From Planctomycetota bacterium (GTDB taxonomy: Bacteria > Planctomycetota > B15-G4), in contig BQJR01000004.1 in the NCBI GenBank assembly GCA_021604805.1, positions 1-64,000 of the forward strand: DNA of 64,000 nt. The letters run 5' to 3'. Shown here piece by piece: positions 18,134 through 26,784 of the stretch. How positions within the stretch are numbered: position 1 is the stretch's first letter; every line of letters starts with the position of its first letter. The position numbers were made by a program, and so were the translations under genes. The notes under the pieces were generated by a model. It did not search any database. It was not told the DNA's origin and worked only from the letters and a program-made list of their open reading frames with translations.

Positions 18134-19267
18134 GTGTCGCGCCCGCGCGTGCTCGAGCTGGGCAGCCGACGCGTCACGCCCGCCGCGTGGCCGCGCCCCG
18201 AACACTGGGACGTCACGGGTGTGGATGTGCGCGACGGACCCGGCGTGGACCTCGTGGCCGATGCGCACGCCTTGCACCGCGCGCTGCCGGCGTCGCACTT
18301 CGATGCGGTGTACAGCCACGCGGTCTTCGAGCACTTACTCATGCCGTGGGTCGTGGCACTCGAGTTGAACCGCGTGCTCGTGCCGGGCGGCGTGGCCTGG
18401 ATCGTGACGCACGAAGCCTTCCCGCGGCACGAACACCCGTGGGACTTCTGGCGCTTCGGCACGGGTTGCTGGACGTCGCTGTTCGAGGCGCGCACGGGCT
18501 TCGAGATCCTCGACAGTCGCGGGCTGCATCCCTCGCGTGTGCGTGCGCGTGGCGGGGCGGCGTCACCCGGGCAAGCACGCGAGTTCGACGGCCACAGCGG
18601 TTGCGAGATCCAGGTGCGCAAGATCGGCGCGCCCGTCGCCACACTCGACTGGCCGCTCACGCCCGCCGAGTTGTTGCCCGCCGCGCACTTCTATCCCGCC
18701 CCGGGACGGCGTCGCGTGGCGGGGCTCGCGCGTCGCGCGCGGGAAGCGCTCGCCAGTCGCATGCCGCGCGACGCCGACCCGCTCGAGGTGTCGCGCACGC
18801 CCGGCCCGTGGACGCTGCTCGTGGGTCCGCAGCCTCGTCGACCGCTGCCTGATTTCGCCGCCCCCGACACGCGTGAGCTGCCCGCCGACGTCGACCTGCG
18901 CGCCTGGTGCGCCGAGCAAGCGCCCGGCTCAGTGGCGAAGCTCGCGCTGCTCGACCTCGCCCAGCGCGACCCGCGTCCGTGGAGCCTGATCCCGGAGCTG
19001 GCGCGTCTGCTGCCCCCCGGCGGCCTCCTTTATCTCGACGCCGCCTTCACCGCCCCCACCTCTGAACCGGGTTTCCGCCTGAGCGCCGAAGCCTTCCGCG
19101 GCCTGCTCCACGCGGGCACGGGATTCGAGCTGCAAGCCGTGGCGCAGGTCGATCCTGCCGACCTCCTCGAGAACGGCCGCCCCGCTCCCGCACCTTGCTA
19201 CCTGCGCAGCCTGGCCCTCGCGCGACGATTGCCTGGCGCTCCGGACGCAGGCTTGCGCTGGCACTGA
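18134..19267 (+). CDS. class I SAM-dependent methyltransferase
   Basis: A 377-residue protein. Motif I is 'VLELGSRR' near residue 6-13, followed by 'VTGVDVRDG' and an SAM-pocket stretch 'FDAVYSHAVFEHL', the usual Methyltransf_11 layout. Residues 150-377 are a second, Pro/Ala-rich part with no recognised motif. The GTG at 18134 gives a very short lead into motif I. The same frame reads plausibly back to about 18098 (LSLEHLPDLLTH) with only CTG codons, so the true N-terminus may be longer. It probably works with the radical SAM gene upstream. Confidence 0.78.
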   Translation: MSRPRVLELGSRRVTPAAWPRPEHWDVTGVDVRDGPGVDLVADAHALHRALPASHFDAVYSHAVFEHLLMPWVVALELNRVLVPGGVAWIVTHEAFPRHEHPWDFWRFGTGCWTSLFEARTGFEILDSRGLHPSRVRARGGAASPGQAREFDGHSGCEIQVRKIGAPVATLDWPLTPAELLPAAHFYPAPGRRRVAGLARRAREALASRMPRDADPLEVSRTPGPWTLLVGPQPRRPLPDFAAPDTRELPADVDLRAWCAEQAPGSVAKLALLDLAQRDPRPWSLIPELARLLPPGGLLYLDAAFTAPTSEPGFRLSAEAFRGLLHAGTGFELQAVAQVDPADLLENGRPAPAPCYLRSLALARRLPGAPDAGLRWH

Positions 19268-19315
19268 GCACCCCACCGCTGGCGTGTTCGGCTCCCGGCA
19301 CTTAGGCTCGTGGGA

Positions 19316-19894
19316 ATGCCCAGACACAAGGCTTTCGTCCGCGAAGAGGCGCTCGAGCGCGCCATGGATCTGTTCTGGGCCAAAGGCTACGAAGCCGCGT
19401 CGCTGCAAGAGCTCGTGAAGCACATGGGCATTGGGCGTTCGAGCCTCTACGACACCTTCGGCAGCAAGCACGAGCTCTGGGCCGAAGCGCTCTCGCTCTA
19501 CGGACGCAGGATGCAGGAGCTCATGCTCGCGCCGCTCCGGGGTGACGGAAGCCCGCGCGAGCGCATCGCGAAGCTCTTCGCGGGCGTGATCGAGCGCAAG
19601 AGCTCGGGCGAGCTGCCGTCCTGCCTCTTGATGAAAGCGCTGCTCACCACAGGCGAGCATTGCGAGGACACGGCCGAGTGCGCGCGCGCCAGCGTGGCCA
19701 AGCTCGAGCAGGAACTCTGCGCCGTGCTCCACGAAGCTCGCCAAGCGGGAGAGCTCGGCAGCAAGGAGTCGCCAGAGCGGCTGGCGCGCGTGCTCGTGGC
19801 GCTGCTGCACGGACTCGGCGTGTCCGCCAGCGTGGACTGTAACCCCGAACGACTGACCGACATCTCTGAGCTCGCGCTGGCGCTGCTCGACTGA
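19316..19894 (+). CDS. TetR/AcrR-family transcriptional repressor
   Basis: A 192-residue regulator. The N-terminal helix-turn-helix spans about 10-55 (ALERAMDLFWAKGYEAASLQ ... GIGRSSLYDTFGSKHEL), a classic TetR signature, and the C-terminal ligand domain is TetR_C-like. It probably controls the AhpD-like gene 80 bases downstream and perhaps itself. ATG 19316 is chosen over GTG 19310. A TAGGCT hexamer 8 bases upstream may be its -10 element, which would give an almost leaderless mRNA. A terminator hairpin follows the stop codon. Confidence 0.9.
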   Translation: MPRHKAFVREEALERAMDLFWAKGYEAASLQELVKHMGIGRSSLYDTFGSKHELWAEALSLYGRRMQELMLAPLRGDGSPRERIAKLFAGVIERKSSGELPSCLLMKALLTTGEHCEDTAECARASVAKLEQELCAVLHEARQAGELGSKESPERLARVLVALLHGLGVSASVDCNPERLTDISELALALLD

Positions 19895-19897
19895 ACA

Positions 19898-19920
19898 CGC
19901 GGCCGCCCGCGCCTTTTTTT
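19898..19920 (+). terminator. rho-independent terminator after the TetR gene
   Basis: CGCGG (19898-19902) pairs with CCGCG (19907-19911) and is followed two bases later by seven Ts (19914-19920). It starts 4 bases after the stop codon. Confidence 0.7.
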
Positions 19921-19932
19921 GCTCGATTTTGA

Positions 19933-19942
19933 ACCGATCAGT
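19933..19942. promoter_or_regulatory. candidate TetR operator
   Basis: ACCGATCAGT is a near-palindrome centred on GATC (one mismatch against its complement ACTGATCGGT), 33 bases before the AhpD-like start codon. Similar ACCGATCGGT-type sites bind some TetR/AcrR regulators. Position and symmetry fit repression of the downstream gene by the adjacent TetR protein. Confidence 0.45.
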
Positions 19943-19974
19943 CCACAACCTTCTGAACACACGAAAGCCCTGCC

Positions 19975-20538
19975 ATGACGACCTACCCGCTCCACACCGC
20001 CGAGACCGCCCCGCGCGCCAGCCGCCCGATCCTGGAGGGCGCCGAGAAGGCGCTGGGCTTCGTGCCCAACCTCTACGCCACCATGGCCGACGCCCCCGCC
20101 GCGCTGCAGACCTACACCGACATCAGTACGTCCTTCGACAGCACCTCGCTGAGCCCGCTCGAGCGCCAGGTCGTGTTGATCGCAGCGTCGGTCGAGAACA
20201 ACTGCACCTACTGCGTGGCGGCGCACTCCACCATCGCCGGCATGCAGAAACTCGACACCAGCGTGGTCGACGCGCTGCGCAACGCCGAGGACCCCGCCGA
20301 CCCGAAGCTGGCCGCACTGGCGCACTTCACGCGCGTGGTCGTGGAGCAGCGCGGCTTCGCGGGCCAGGAGGAAGTCGATCGCTTCCTCGACGCGGGCTAC
20401 ACCACGGGCCAGGTGCTCGAGGTCGTGCTCGGCGTCACGATGAAAACGCTCAGCAACTACACGAGCCACCTCGCCGCACAGCCGCTCGACGCCGCCTTCG
20501 AGCCGCAGCGTTGGGAGCGTCCGGCGCTCGCGGGCTGA
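19975..20538 (+). CDS. AhpD/carboxymuconolactone decarboxylase-like protein
   Basis: A 187-residue all-helical protein of the AhpD-like superfamily with the redox motif Cys77-x2-Cys80 followed by AAHS (CTYCVAAHS). In AhpD this Cys pair and nearby His act in peroxide detoxification; many relatives are uncharacterised peroxidase-related enzymes. The adjacent TetR regulator and an intervening operator-like palindrome suggest induction by an electrophile or peroxide. That last point is inference. The length is typical for this family. Confidence 0.88.
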   Translation: MTTYPLHTAETAPRASRPILEGAEKALGFVPNLYATMADAPAALQTYTDISTSFDSTSLSPLERQVVLIAASVENNCTYCVAAHSTIAGMQKLDTSVVDALRNAEDPADPKLAALAHFTRVVVEQRGFAGQEEVDRFLDAGYTTGQVLEVVLGVTMKTLSNYTSHLAAQPLDAAFEPQRWERPALAG

Positions 20539-20657
20539 GTTGCCACGCTCGCCGACTGCGCGCCACCTTCGCCCACGGAATCGCTTTGCTTGCCGGCGAC
20601 ACCCGGCGCGCGCTCACTGAACCGAAGTCTCCGTCACACTCCCGACGGACACCCTCT

Positions 20658-20693
20658 GACGTCGGTCGCCCCGCCGGGCGGCCGGCGTCTTTT
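20658..20693 (+). terminator. strong rho-independent terminator
   Basis: The 14-base arm at 20658-20671 pairs with 20676-20689 (two G-U pairs) around a CGCC loop, and TTTT follows at 20690-20693. It lies 120 bases after the AhpD-like gene and 55 bases before the sulfatase start, so it separates the two transcripts. Confidence 0.75.
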
Positions 20694-20715
20694 CGTCGCG
20701 GGGCCGCGATCCAGC

Positions 20716-20721
20716 TAGACT
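20716..20721 (+). promoter_or_regulatory. TAGACT -10-like hexamer before the sulfatase gene
   Basis: TAGACT sits 27 bases upstream of the chosen GTG start and just after a terminator, where a new promoter is expected. Confidence 0.4.
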
Positions 20722-20747
20722 TGGCGACGATCCGTCCGGAGCTCGCT

Positions 20748-22196
20748 GTGTCGTCCGCGCCCTTGCACCCCACCCGCCGTGAGTTGATCGCCGCCGCGCT
20801 CGGACTGCCCTTGCTCGCGGCGCGGCGTCCGGCGCGCGCTGCGCAGGATGCCCACGGCAGCGCCCCTGCCGACGACGCAGCCCCCGCCGGCACGTCGAGC
20901 GCCGCGCGCCCGCCCAACGTGCTCTTCGTGTTCTCCGACTCGCACCGCGCTGTGAGCACCGGCTGCTACGGCAACGACGACGTGGCCACCCCCGCGCTCG
21001 ACGCCTTCGCCGCGCAAGGCGTGCGCGTGCCGACCTGCGTGTCGAACACGCCCGTGTGTCGCCCCTTCCGCGCCAGCTTCTTCACCGGGAGTCACGCGCA
21101 CCGCAGCGGCATGCTCAGCAATGCGTCGTCGCACAACTTCGCGGTCGACGACACCGGCCAGTGGCAGCCACCCGCCGAGCTGCCCACGCTCGGCACGCAC
21201 TTCCAGCGCGCCGGCTACCGCTGCGGCTACATCGGCAAGTGGCACCTCGGGCGTATCGCCGTGGAACCCGGCCCGCTGCGCTTCGGCTTCGACGACCTGT
21301 GGTACGTGGCGCGCAAACCCGCGCACGATTACCGCGAGTGGGAGTACGTCACGGGCACGAGCGGTGACTTCGTGTCGGGGCGCGGGAACTTCCGCACCGA
21401 TCACGAGGTCGACGTGGCGCTCGAGTTCCTGCGCGCGTCGAAGGCCGAGTCGCCCGAGCGGCCGGTCTTGCTCACGATGAGCTGGGGCCCGCCGCACGGG
21501 CCGCTCATCGCGCCGCCGGGTTTCGAACGCGACAGCGCGCGTCTGCCACCCAACGTGACTTCGGCAAAAGCCAAGGCCATCGCGCGCAAAGACTTGCCCA
21601 ACTACTACGGCCTCGTGGAAGCCATGGACGCGAGTTGGGCCAAGCTCATGGCGGGCCTCGCCGCGCTCGACATGGAGCGCGACACGATCGTGGTCTACAC
21701 CTCGGATCACGGCAACCAACTCGGCGCGCAAGATCGCACCGGCAAGGAGTACGCCTACTCCGACAGCAGTCGCGTGCCGCTGATGTTGCGCTGGCCGGGA
21801 CAGTTGCCGGCCGGCAGCACGCTCGACTCACTGGTCGGCACGCCCGACTTGTTCCCGACCTTGTGCGGACTCGCCGGCCTGCCGCAACCCGAAGGTGCCG
21901 ACGGCATGAACCTCGCCGCCGCGCTGCGTGGCGAAGCGGGCGCAACCGTGCGCGAAGAAGCGCTGCTCATCGGCGCCGACACCGAGCTGCTGCCCTTCCC
22001 CGGTTGGCGCGCCCTGCGCACCGAGCGTCATCTGTATGCACGCGATGAGAAGGGGCCGCGCTTCCTGTACGAAGTGCAGAGCGATCCCTATGAGATGAAC
22101 AACCTCGTCGATCGCCGCGCGAAGGCCGTGGCCGCGCTCGACGAACGACTGCGCGAGGCGATGCGCGCGCTGGGAGATCGCTGGCGGCCGGCGTGA
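20748..22196 (+). CDS. exported type I sulfatase
   Basis: A 482-residue alkaline-phosphatase-superfamily sulfatase. The N-terminus has a twin-arginine-like signal (TRRELIAAALGLPLLAA). The formylglycine motif is Cys104-R-P-F-R (CRPFRASFFTG), which keeps the C-x-P-x-R core but has Phe in place of the usual Ser. Metal-site segments include 'NVLFVFSDSHR' and 'YTSDHGNQLG', and the GKWHLG segment is conserved. Sulfatases of this kind remove sulfate from polysaccharides; the target is unknown. GTG 20748 is preferred because it has a CGGAG site; TTG 20721 is an alternative. Activity would need a formylglycine-generating or anaerobic maturase encoded elsewhere. Confidence 0.9.
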   Translation: MSSAPLHPTRRELIAAALGLPLLAARRPARAAQDAHGSAPADDAAPAGTSSAARPPNVLFVFSDSHRAVSTGCYGNDDVATPALDAFAAQGVRVPTCVSNTPVCRPFRASFFTGSHAHRSGMLSNASSHNFAVDDTGQWQPPAELPTLGTHFQRAGYRCGYIGKWHLGRIAVEPGPLRFGFDDLWYVARKPAHDYREWEYVTGTSGDFVSGRGNFRTDHEVDVALEFLRASKAESPERPVLLTMSWGPPHGPLIAPPGFERDSARLPPNVTSAKAKAIARKDLPNYYGLVEAMDASWAKLMAGLAALDMERDTIVVYTSDHGNQLGAQDRTGKEYAYSDSSRVPLMLRWPGQLPAGSTLDSLVGTPDLFPTLCGLAGLPQPEGADGMNLAAALRGEAGATVREEALLIGADTELLPFPGWRALRTERHLYARDEKGPRFLYEVQSDPYEMNNLVDRRAKAVAALDERLREAMRALGDRWRPA

Positions 22197-22468
22197 ACGC
22201 GAGGCTGTGCCTGCGCGCGAGCGACGTGACCACGGGGCGTGCACGTGCCGCCAGCGCGGCTGCCAGCTCAGCCCCGCACCGCGAGTGGCACCGCTTGATG
22301 CGCAGCGAGTGGCCCGGAGCGGCGCTCGTCGCTGGCGTTGCGCGGCGCGACTGACAGAATGCAACCGACGTCACGGCGAGCCTGTCGCGCGCCGCGACTC
22401 AGCGCGTGCGCTTCGAACGCAACGCTCAACACGCTGCACGCCACGCCGCACTCCAACTCGAGGTTGCC

Positions 22469-24184
22469 ATGTTGCTCATCACGCTGCTCGCCGCGTTGCT
22501 CTCGGTTCCGATGCAAGCGGGCGCTGGCACGCCCACGTCAGCGGGCGGCGGGGCGTCAGCTGCTGCCGCAGCGATGGCGCAAGGGCAGACGCTGCTCAAC
22601 CAAGGCGACGTCGCCGGCGCCATCGCGCAGTTCGAGAGCGTGATCGCGAGCAACCCGCAAGCGCCGGGCGCCTGGTACCTGCTCGGCTTCGCGCGGCACG
22701 CCAAGGGCGACATGGAACAAGCGCTCGTCGCGCACCTGAAGGCGGCGGAACTCGCCAGCAATCCGGCCGTCAAGAGCGGCGCGCTCTACAACGCTGGCTG
22801 CGCCTACGCGCGGCAAGGCAAGACCGACGAGGCCTTCGCGTCGCTCAACGCTTCGATCGCCGCGGGGCTCGCCAACCTCGCGCAACTCAACACCGACACC
22901 GACCTCGTGTCCTTGCGCAGCGACCCGCGCTGGGCCGCGCTCACGCCGAAGATCGCACCGCTGCGCAGCGCGTCGACCTTCAGCGAGAGCGGCGTGGAGA
23001 TCCTGCACGAGTGGCGCGGCGAAACGCCCGGTGACTTCTTCGGTTGGGTCGCGCGTCAAGCAGGCGATCTCGACGGCGACGGCGTCGTCGACGCAATCGT
23101 CTCGGCGCACATGCACAAGGGCGGCGCGGGCAAGGCCTACGCCTACAGCGCCAAGAGCGGCGAGCTGTTGTGGTCGGTGGTCGGCAAGCCGGGCGAAGTG
23201 CTGGGCTTCGGTGTCGTGGCGATCGGCGACGTGAATGCCGACGGCACACCTGATGTGGCCCTCGGCGCGCCGAACAATCGCAACCCCCAGTCGCCCGGCC
23301 GCGTGCTGCTGTGTTCCGGAGCAGACGGCAGCCTGATCCACGAGATCGTCGGCACGCAACCCGGTGAACGTTTCGGTTCGCTCTTCGCCGGCGAGGTCGA
23401 CCTGAATGGCGACGGCGTGCTCGACCTGGTCGTGGGCGCGACCCATCGCGACGGCGGCGCCGGTGCGATCACGGTCCACTCCACCGACGACGGCCGCGAG
23501 CTTGCACGCTTCACCGGCAGCGCCGGCGACGCGCTCGGCATCTGCCTCGCCGCCAGCACCGACGGCCCGCGTCCGATGCTCGCCGCGGGCGCCTCGGGCG
23601 CCGGCCCCACCGGCAACGGCCAGATGCGCGTGTGGACCGGCTGGCCGCTCGAAGCCGCTTACACGCTCGAAGCCGACGCCACCGGCGCCGCCTACGGTCA
23701 GTACTTCACCTCGTTCCCCGGAGACTTCGACAAAGACGGCACGCCCGATCTCTACAGCGTCGACTTCTCGAACGGCGCGAACGGTTCGGCGCACGGTCGC
23801 GCCTACTTGCACTCGGGCGCCGACGGCAGCGTGTTGCGCACGTTCACGGGCAAGCCCGGCGAAGGCCTCGGCATCGGCGTGGCCAAGGTCGGAGACGTCG
23901 ACCAAGACGGCACGCCCGACCTGCTGATCGGCTCCTGGCTCTGCAGCGACGCCGCCAACCAAGGCGGCCGCGCCACGCTCTACTCCGGCAGCGACGGCGC
24001 CGTGCTGCAACAGTTCACGAACACGGCCACGCTCGATCAGTTCGGCTACGACACCGACGGCCTCGGCGACGTCGACGGCGACGGCGTGCCCGACTTCCTC
24101 GTCACCAGCGCGAACAGCGGCGTGGGCGGCGCGAGCACGGGGCGGGTGTTCGTGTTGAAGGGGAAGCCCGTGCGCGGGGAGTGA
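22469..24184 (+). CDS. secreted TPR plus FG-GAP beta-propeller protein
   Basis: A 571-residue exported protein. The signal peptide ends near residue 18. TPR-type helices at about 30-150 (AWYLLGFARHAKGDMEQAL, ALYNAGCAYARQGKTDEAF) are followed by seven integrin-like FG-GAP units between about 190 and 565. Six carry a calcium loop such as GDLDGDGVVDAIV or GDVDQDGTPDLLI; one, near residue 370, is degenerate. Seven units fit one seven-bladed propeller. ATG 22469 has GAGG upstream. It converges with the next gene with a 26-base gap. The joining of TPRs to a propeller suggests a protein-binding surface role; no enzymatic motif is seen. Confidence 0.83.
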   Translation: MLLITLLAALLSVPMQAGAGTPTSAGGGASAAAAAMAQGQTLLNQGDVAGAIAQFESVIASNPQAPGAWYLLGFARHAKGDMEQALVAHLKAAELASNPAVKSGALYNAGCAYARQGKTDEAFASLNASIAAGLANLAQLNTDTDLVSLRSDPRWAALTPKIAPLRSASTFSESGVEILHEWRGETPGDFFGWVARQAGDLDGDGVVDAIVSAHMHKGGAGKAYAYSAKSGELLWSVVGKPGEVLGFGVVAIGDVNADGTPDVALGAPNNRNPQSPGRVLLCSGADGSLIHEIVGTQPGERFGSLFAGEVDLNGDGVLDLVVGATHRDGGAGAITVHSTDDGRELARFTGSAGDALGICLAASTDGPRPMLAAGASGAGPTGNGQMRVWTGWPLEAAYTLEADATGAAYGQYFTSFPGDFDKDGTPDLYSVDFSNGANGSAHGRAYLHSGADGSVLRTFTGKPGEGLGIGVAKVGDVDQDGTPDLLIGSWLCSDAANQGGRATLYSGSDGAVLQQFTNTATLDQFGYDTDGLGDVDGDGVPDFLVTSANSGVGGASTGRVFVLKGKPVRGE

Positions 24185-24210
24185 GCGCGGGGCGAGGCGG
24201 CGGCGGCTGC

Positions 24211-26784
24211 TCAGCCGTCGAGCTGGTTGATCAGCAGCGTGAGGAGCGGCAAGTCTGCATTTCCCGCAACGAGGTCGGGCACGCCGTCGCCATCTAGATC
24301 GTCGGCCTGGAGCCCCCACGGAAGACCAGCGATTCCAAAGGGCACCTCCGTCTCGAAGGTCCCGTCTCCCTGACCCAGCAGGATCGAGACGAGTGTCGAG
24401 CCCGTCGCTAGGTCTGGGAACGAGTCGAGGTTGAAGTCCGCGATTACGACATCCGAGGGGAAACCGAAAGCGGACGATTCGAGCGCCTGAGCTGTGAAAC
24501 TTCCATCGCCCACACCAATCAACACACTCACGAGCCCATGCGGCTTTCCGCCGAAGTGATAGGAAGTGAACGCAAGGTCGGGAATCCTGTCGAGGTCGAG
24601 ATCCCCGACGGTGAAGTCGATGAGCGTTCCGCCAACGAGATAGGAGACAGGCGCGCCGAGTCCTCCATCACCATCGCCGAGGCGCACCGACACCTGATCT
24701 GTCTCTGTGGGTTCGTGGTACTGCTTGACGACGACATCCAGCTTGCCGTCGACATCCATGTCCTTGAGCATGAGTAGTGTCGGTGACCCGTCGAGAGCGA
24801 GGATCGCGCCGGAATGGAAGCTACCGTCACCCACGCCTCGGAACACACCGAGTTCGTTCGAGTAGGTCCACGCAACAACAACGTCGAGGTGCCCGTCGCG
24901 GTCGAGGTCACCAAGCTCAAACTCGAGCGGGAGGCTCGCCAAAGCAAGAGACGGGGCTGGCGTGAAGGTGCCTGATCCGTCACCAAAGAGGATGCGCAGC
25001 GAGTCTGCACCTGGATCGAGGACAGCAGCATCCAGGACGCCATCGCCGTTCAGGTCGCCAAGCTCGAACTCACCGACGGCGCCTTGTAGAGCAGTGGCAA
25101 TCGGGGATTCCAGGCGTCCGTCACCCGTGCCGGGCAGCACGAGCAGTTCATCAGTTGCAAGACTCTGCGTGATCACATCGACGACTCCATCGTGATTCAC
25201 ATCGGCGACTCGAACACGATAGGGGTCATCAGTCAGCACGACCCGCTCGTGAGCCTGGAACCCCACGCGGGGCTCGACTTGCAACACGGTGACGCCGCAG
25301 CTCGCCCCCTGCAGCGCGGAGTGAGATGTCACGAGCTCGCGCGTTCCCGAGCCCGTCAAGTCAGCGACGAGCAGCGACCAGGGTCCGTCGCACACGGGGT
25401 AGGTCGCAGCCAAGTCGAAGGTGCCGTCGCCCAGCCCCCAGAAGTGCGTGACCTCATCGGAGAACGCGTTCGCTACGAGCAGGTCGACCGCGCCATCGTC
25501 ATCGAGATCCTCGATCTCGACGAAGATCGGACCTTCACCGACCGGGAGCTGGACCGGCGGAGCGTAGGTTCCACCGAGCGTTTTGATCAGGATCGTGACG
25601 TCGTCCGAGAGGCGGTTCGCGACGACCAGATCCAGAAGCCCATCGTCGTTGAGATCATCGACGTCGATCCAGCTCGCGCCGCTGCCGCCGGTGGCGATCG
25701 CGACGGGGATCTTGAACCCGCCCGCCGCTTTGCCGACGTGGATCGTCACGCCATCGGGTCCCTGTTGCTGGCCCGCCACGGCGATGTCGAGCACGTCGTC
25801 GCCGTTCAAGTGAGCGACGACGACGCAGCGCGGTGGCTGCAACGTGGGGATCACCTCGGGGTCCGCGAAGTTCCCGCCGCCTTCACCGTGGAACAGCCAG
25901 AGGTCGCGCGAATCAAGGTTTGCCACGAGCAAGTCGGTGAAACCATCGGCGTTCAGATCGCGCATCGTGACGTGGAACGGGAGCTCGCCCACGGGCAGCA
26001 AGGTTGCGTCCGTGAACGAGCCGTCACCATCACCGAAGAACATCGAGAGGTTGTCGGAGCCGCGGTTCGCGACCACGATGTCCAGCTCACCGTCGCCATC
26101 GAGATCGCCTACTGCGACGTGCCCTGATTCAGACTCAGTCTGGTAGTGAACCGGCGCCGCGAGCGTGCCGTCTTCGTTGCCGAAGAGCAGGTTGAGGCCG
26201 CCCTCTTCGGTCGGGTCGAAGATGAGGCGACTGGAAGCAGCGAGGTCGATATGCCCATCGCCGTTGAAGTCGCCGGCCGCGACCGACGAGTTTCTAAAGC
26301 CCGCGCGATACGACGCGCCAGGAAACATCAACTGTGGCGGCTGCCCCGACTGAACCTCCGCGCGCAACGTGTTGCTCGCCGACATCCCCGCGACCGCACC
26401 CGCGTCGCGCACCCACGCTTGCATCCAGATCTCGAGACCGACCGGCGCGCTCTCCGGCATGCGGAAGCGCTTGTCGAGCGTGCCGTTCGCGTCGCTCAAC
26501 CCGATCGACACGATGAAGTCCGGCGCGGGCCCGAGGATCCCGCCCGCGAACGGTGCCGCGAGTTCGCTCAGGCTGTACACGAGCAGCGCGGGGCTGTGCG
26601 GGAGCGCGTCGGTGAGGCGCAACGTGTTCGCGGAGCCGGGGCTTGCTGCACCTTCACCTGTGAGCGCGGGGACGAGACCGGCGGTGCCGGGACTCCCGGG
26701 GGTCGTGACTTCGTAGGCGTCGCCCGCCCACGCGTTGCCTGCCAGCACGCCCACAACCCACATCATCAGCCCGAATCGACGCAT
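24211..26784 (-). CDS. large secreted FG-GAP/VCBS repeat protein
   Basis: An 857-residue exported protein. The signal peptide ends near residue 20 (GVLAGNAWAGD). The shared beta module covers about 30-145. Fourteen FG-GAP/VCBS units of about 50 residues fill the rest, with calcium loops such as FNGDGHIDLA, LDGDGELDIV, LNDDGLLDLV and MDVDGKLDVV; one is degenerate (LTGSGTRELV). Fourteen would make two seven-bladed propellers. Codon use shifts: the first 145 codons are GC3-rich like the neighbours, while the repeat part has many more A/T-ending codons. This suggests a domain acquired from another source. No enzymatic motif is seen; surface or extracellular binding is likely. Confidence 0.85.
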   Translation of the reverse strand: MRRFGLMMWVVGVLAGNAWAGDAYEVTTPGSPGTAGLVPALTGEGAASPGSANTLRLTDALPHSPALLVYSLSELAAPFAGGILGPAPDFIVSIGLSDANGTLDKRFRMPESAPVGLEIWMQAWVRDAGAVAGMSASNTLRAEVQSGQPPQLMFPGASYRAGFRNSSVAAGDFNGDGHIDLAASSRLIFDPTEEGGLNLLFGNEDGTLAAPVHYQTESESGHVAVGDLDGDGELDIVVANRGSDNLSMFFGDGDGSFTDATLLPVGELPFHVTMRDLNADGFTDLLVANLDSRDLWLFHGEGGGNFADPEVIPTLQPPRCVVVAHLNGDDVLDIAVAGQQQGPDGVTIHVGKAAGGFKIPVAIATGGSGASWIDVDDLNDDGLLDLVVANRLSDDVTILIKTLGGTYAPPVQLPVGEGPIFVEIEDLDDDGAVDLLVANAFSDEVTHFWGLGDGTFDLAATYPVCDGPWSLLVADLTGSGTRELVTSHSALQGASCGVTVLQVEPRVGFQAHERVVLTDDPYRVRVADVNHDGVVDVITQSLATDELLVLPGTGDGRLESPIATALQGAVGEFELGDLNGDGVLDAAVLDPGADSLRILFGDGSGTFTPAPSLALASLPLEFELGDLDRDGHLDVVVAWTYSNELGVFRGVGDGSFHSGAILALDGSPTLLMLKDMDVDGKLDVVVKQYHEPTETDQVSVRLGDGDGGLGAPVSYLVGGTLIDFTVGDLDLDRIPDLAFTSYHFGGKPHGLVSVLIGVGDGSFTAQALESSAFGFPSDVVIADFNLDSFPDLATGSTLVSILLGQGDGTFETEVPFGIAGLPWGLQADDLDGDGVPDLVAGNADLPLLTLLINQLDG

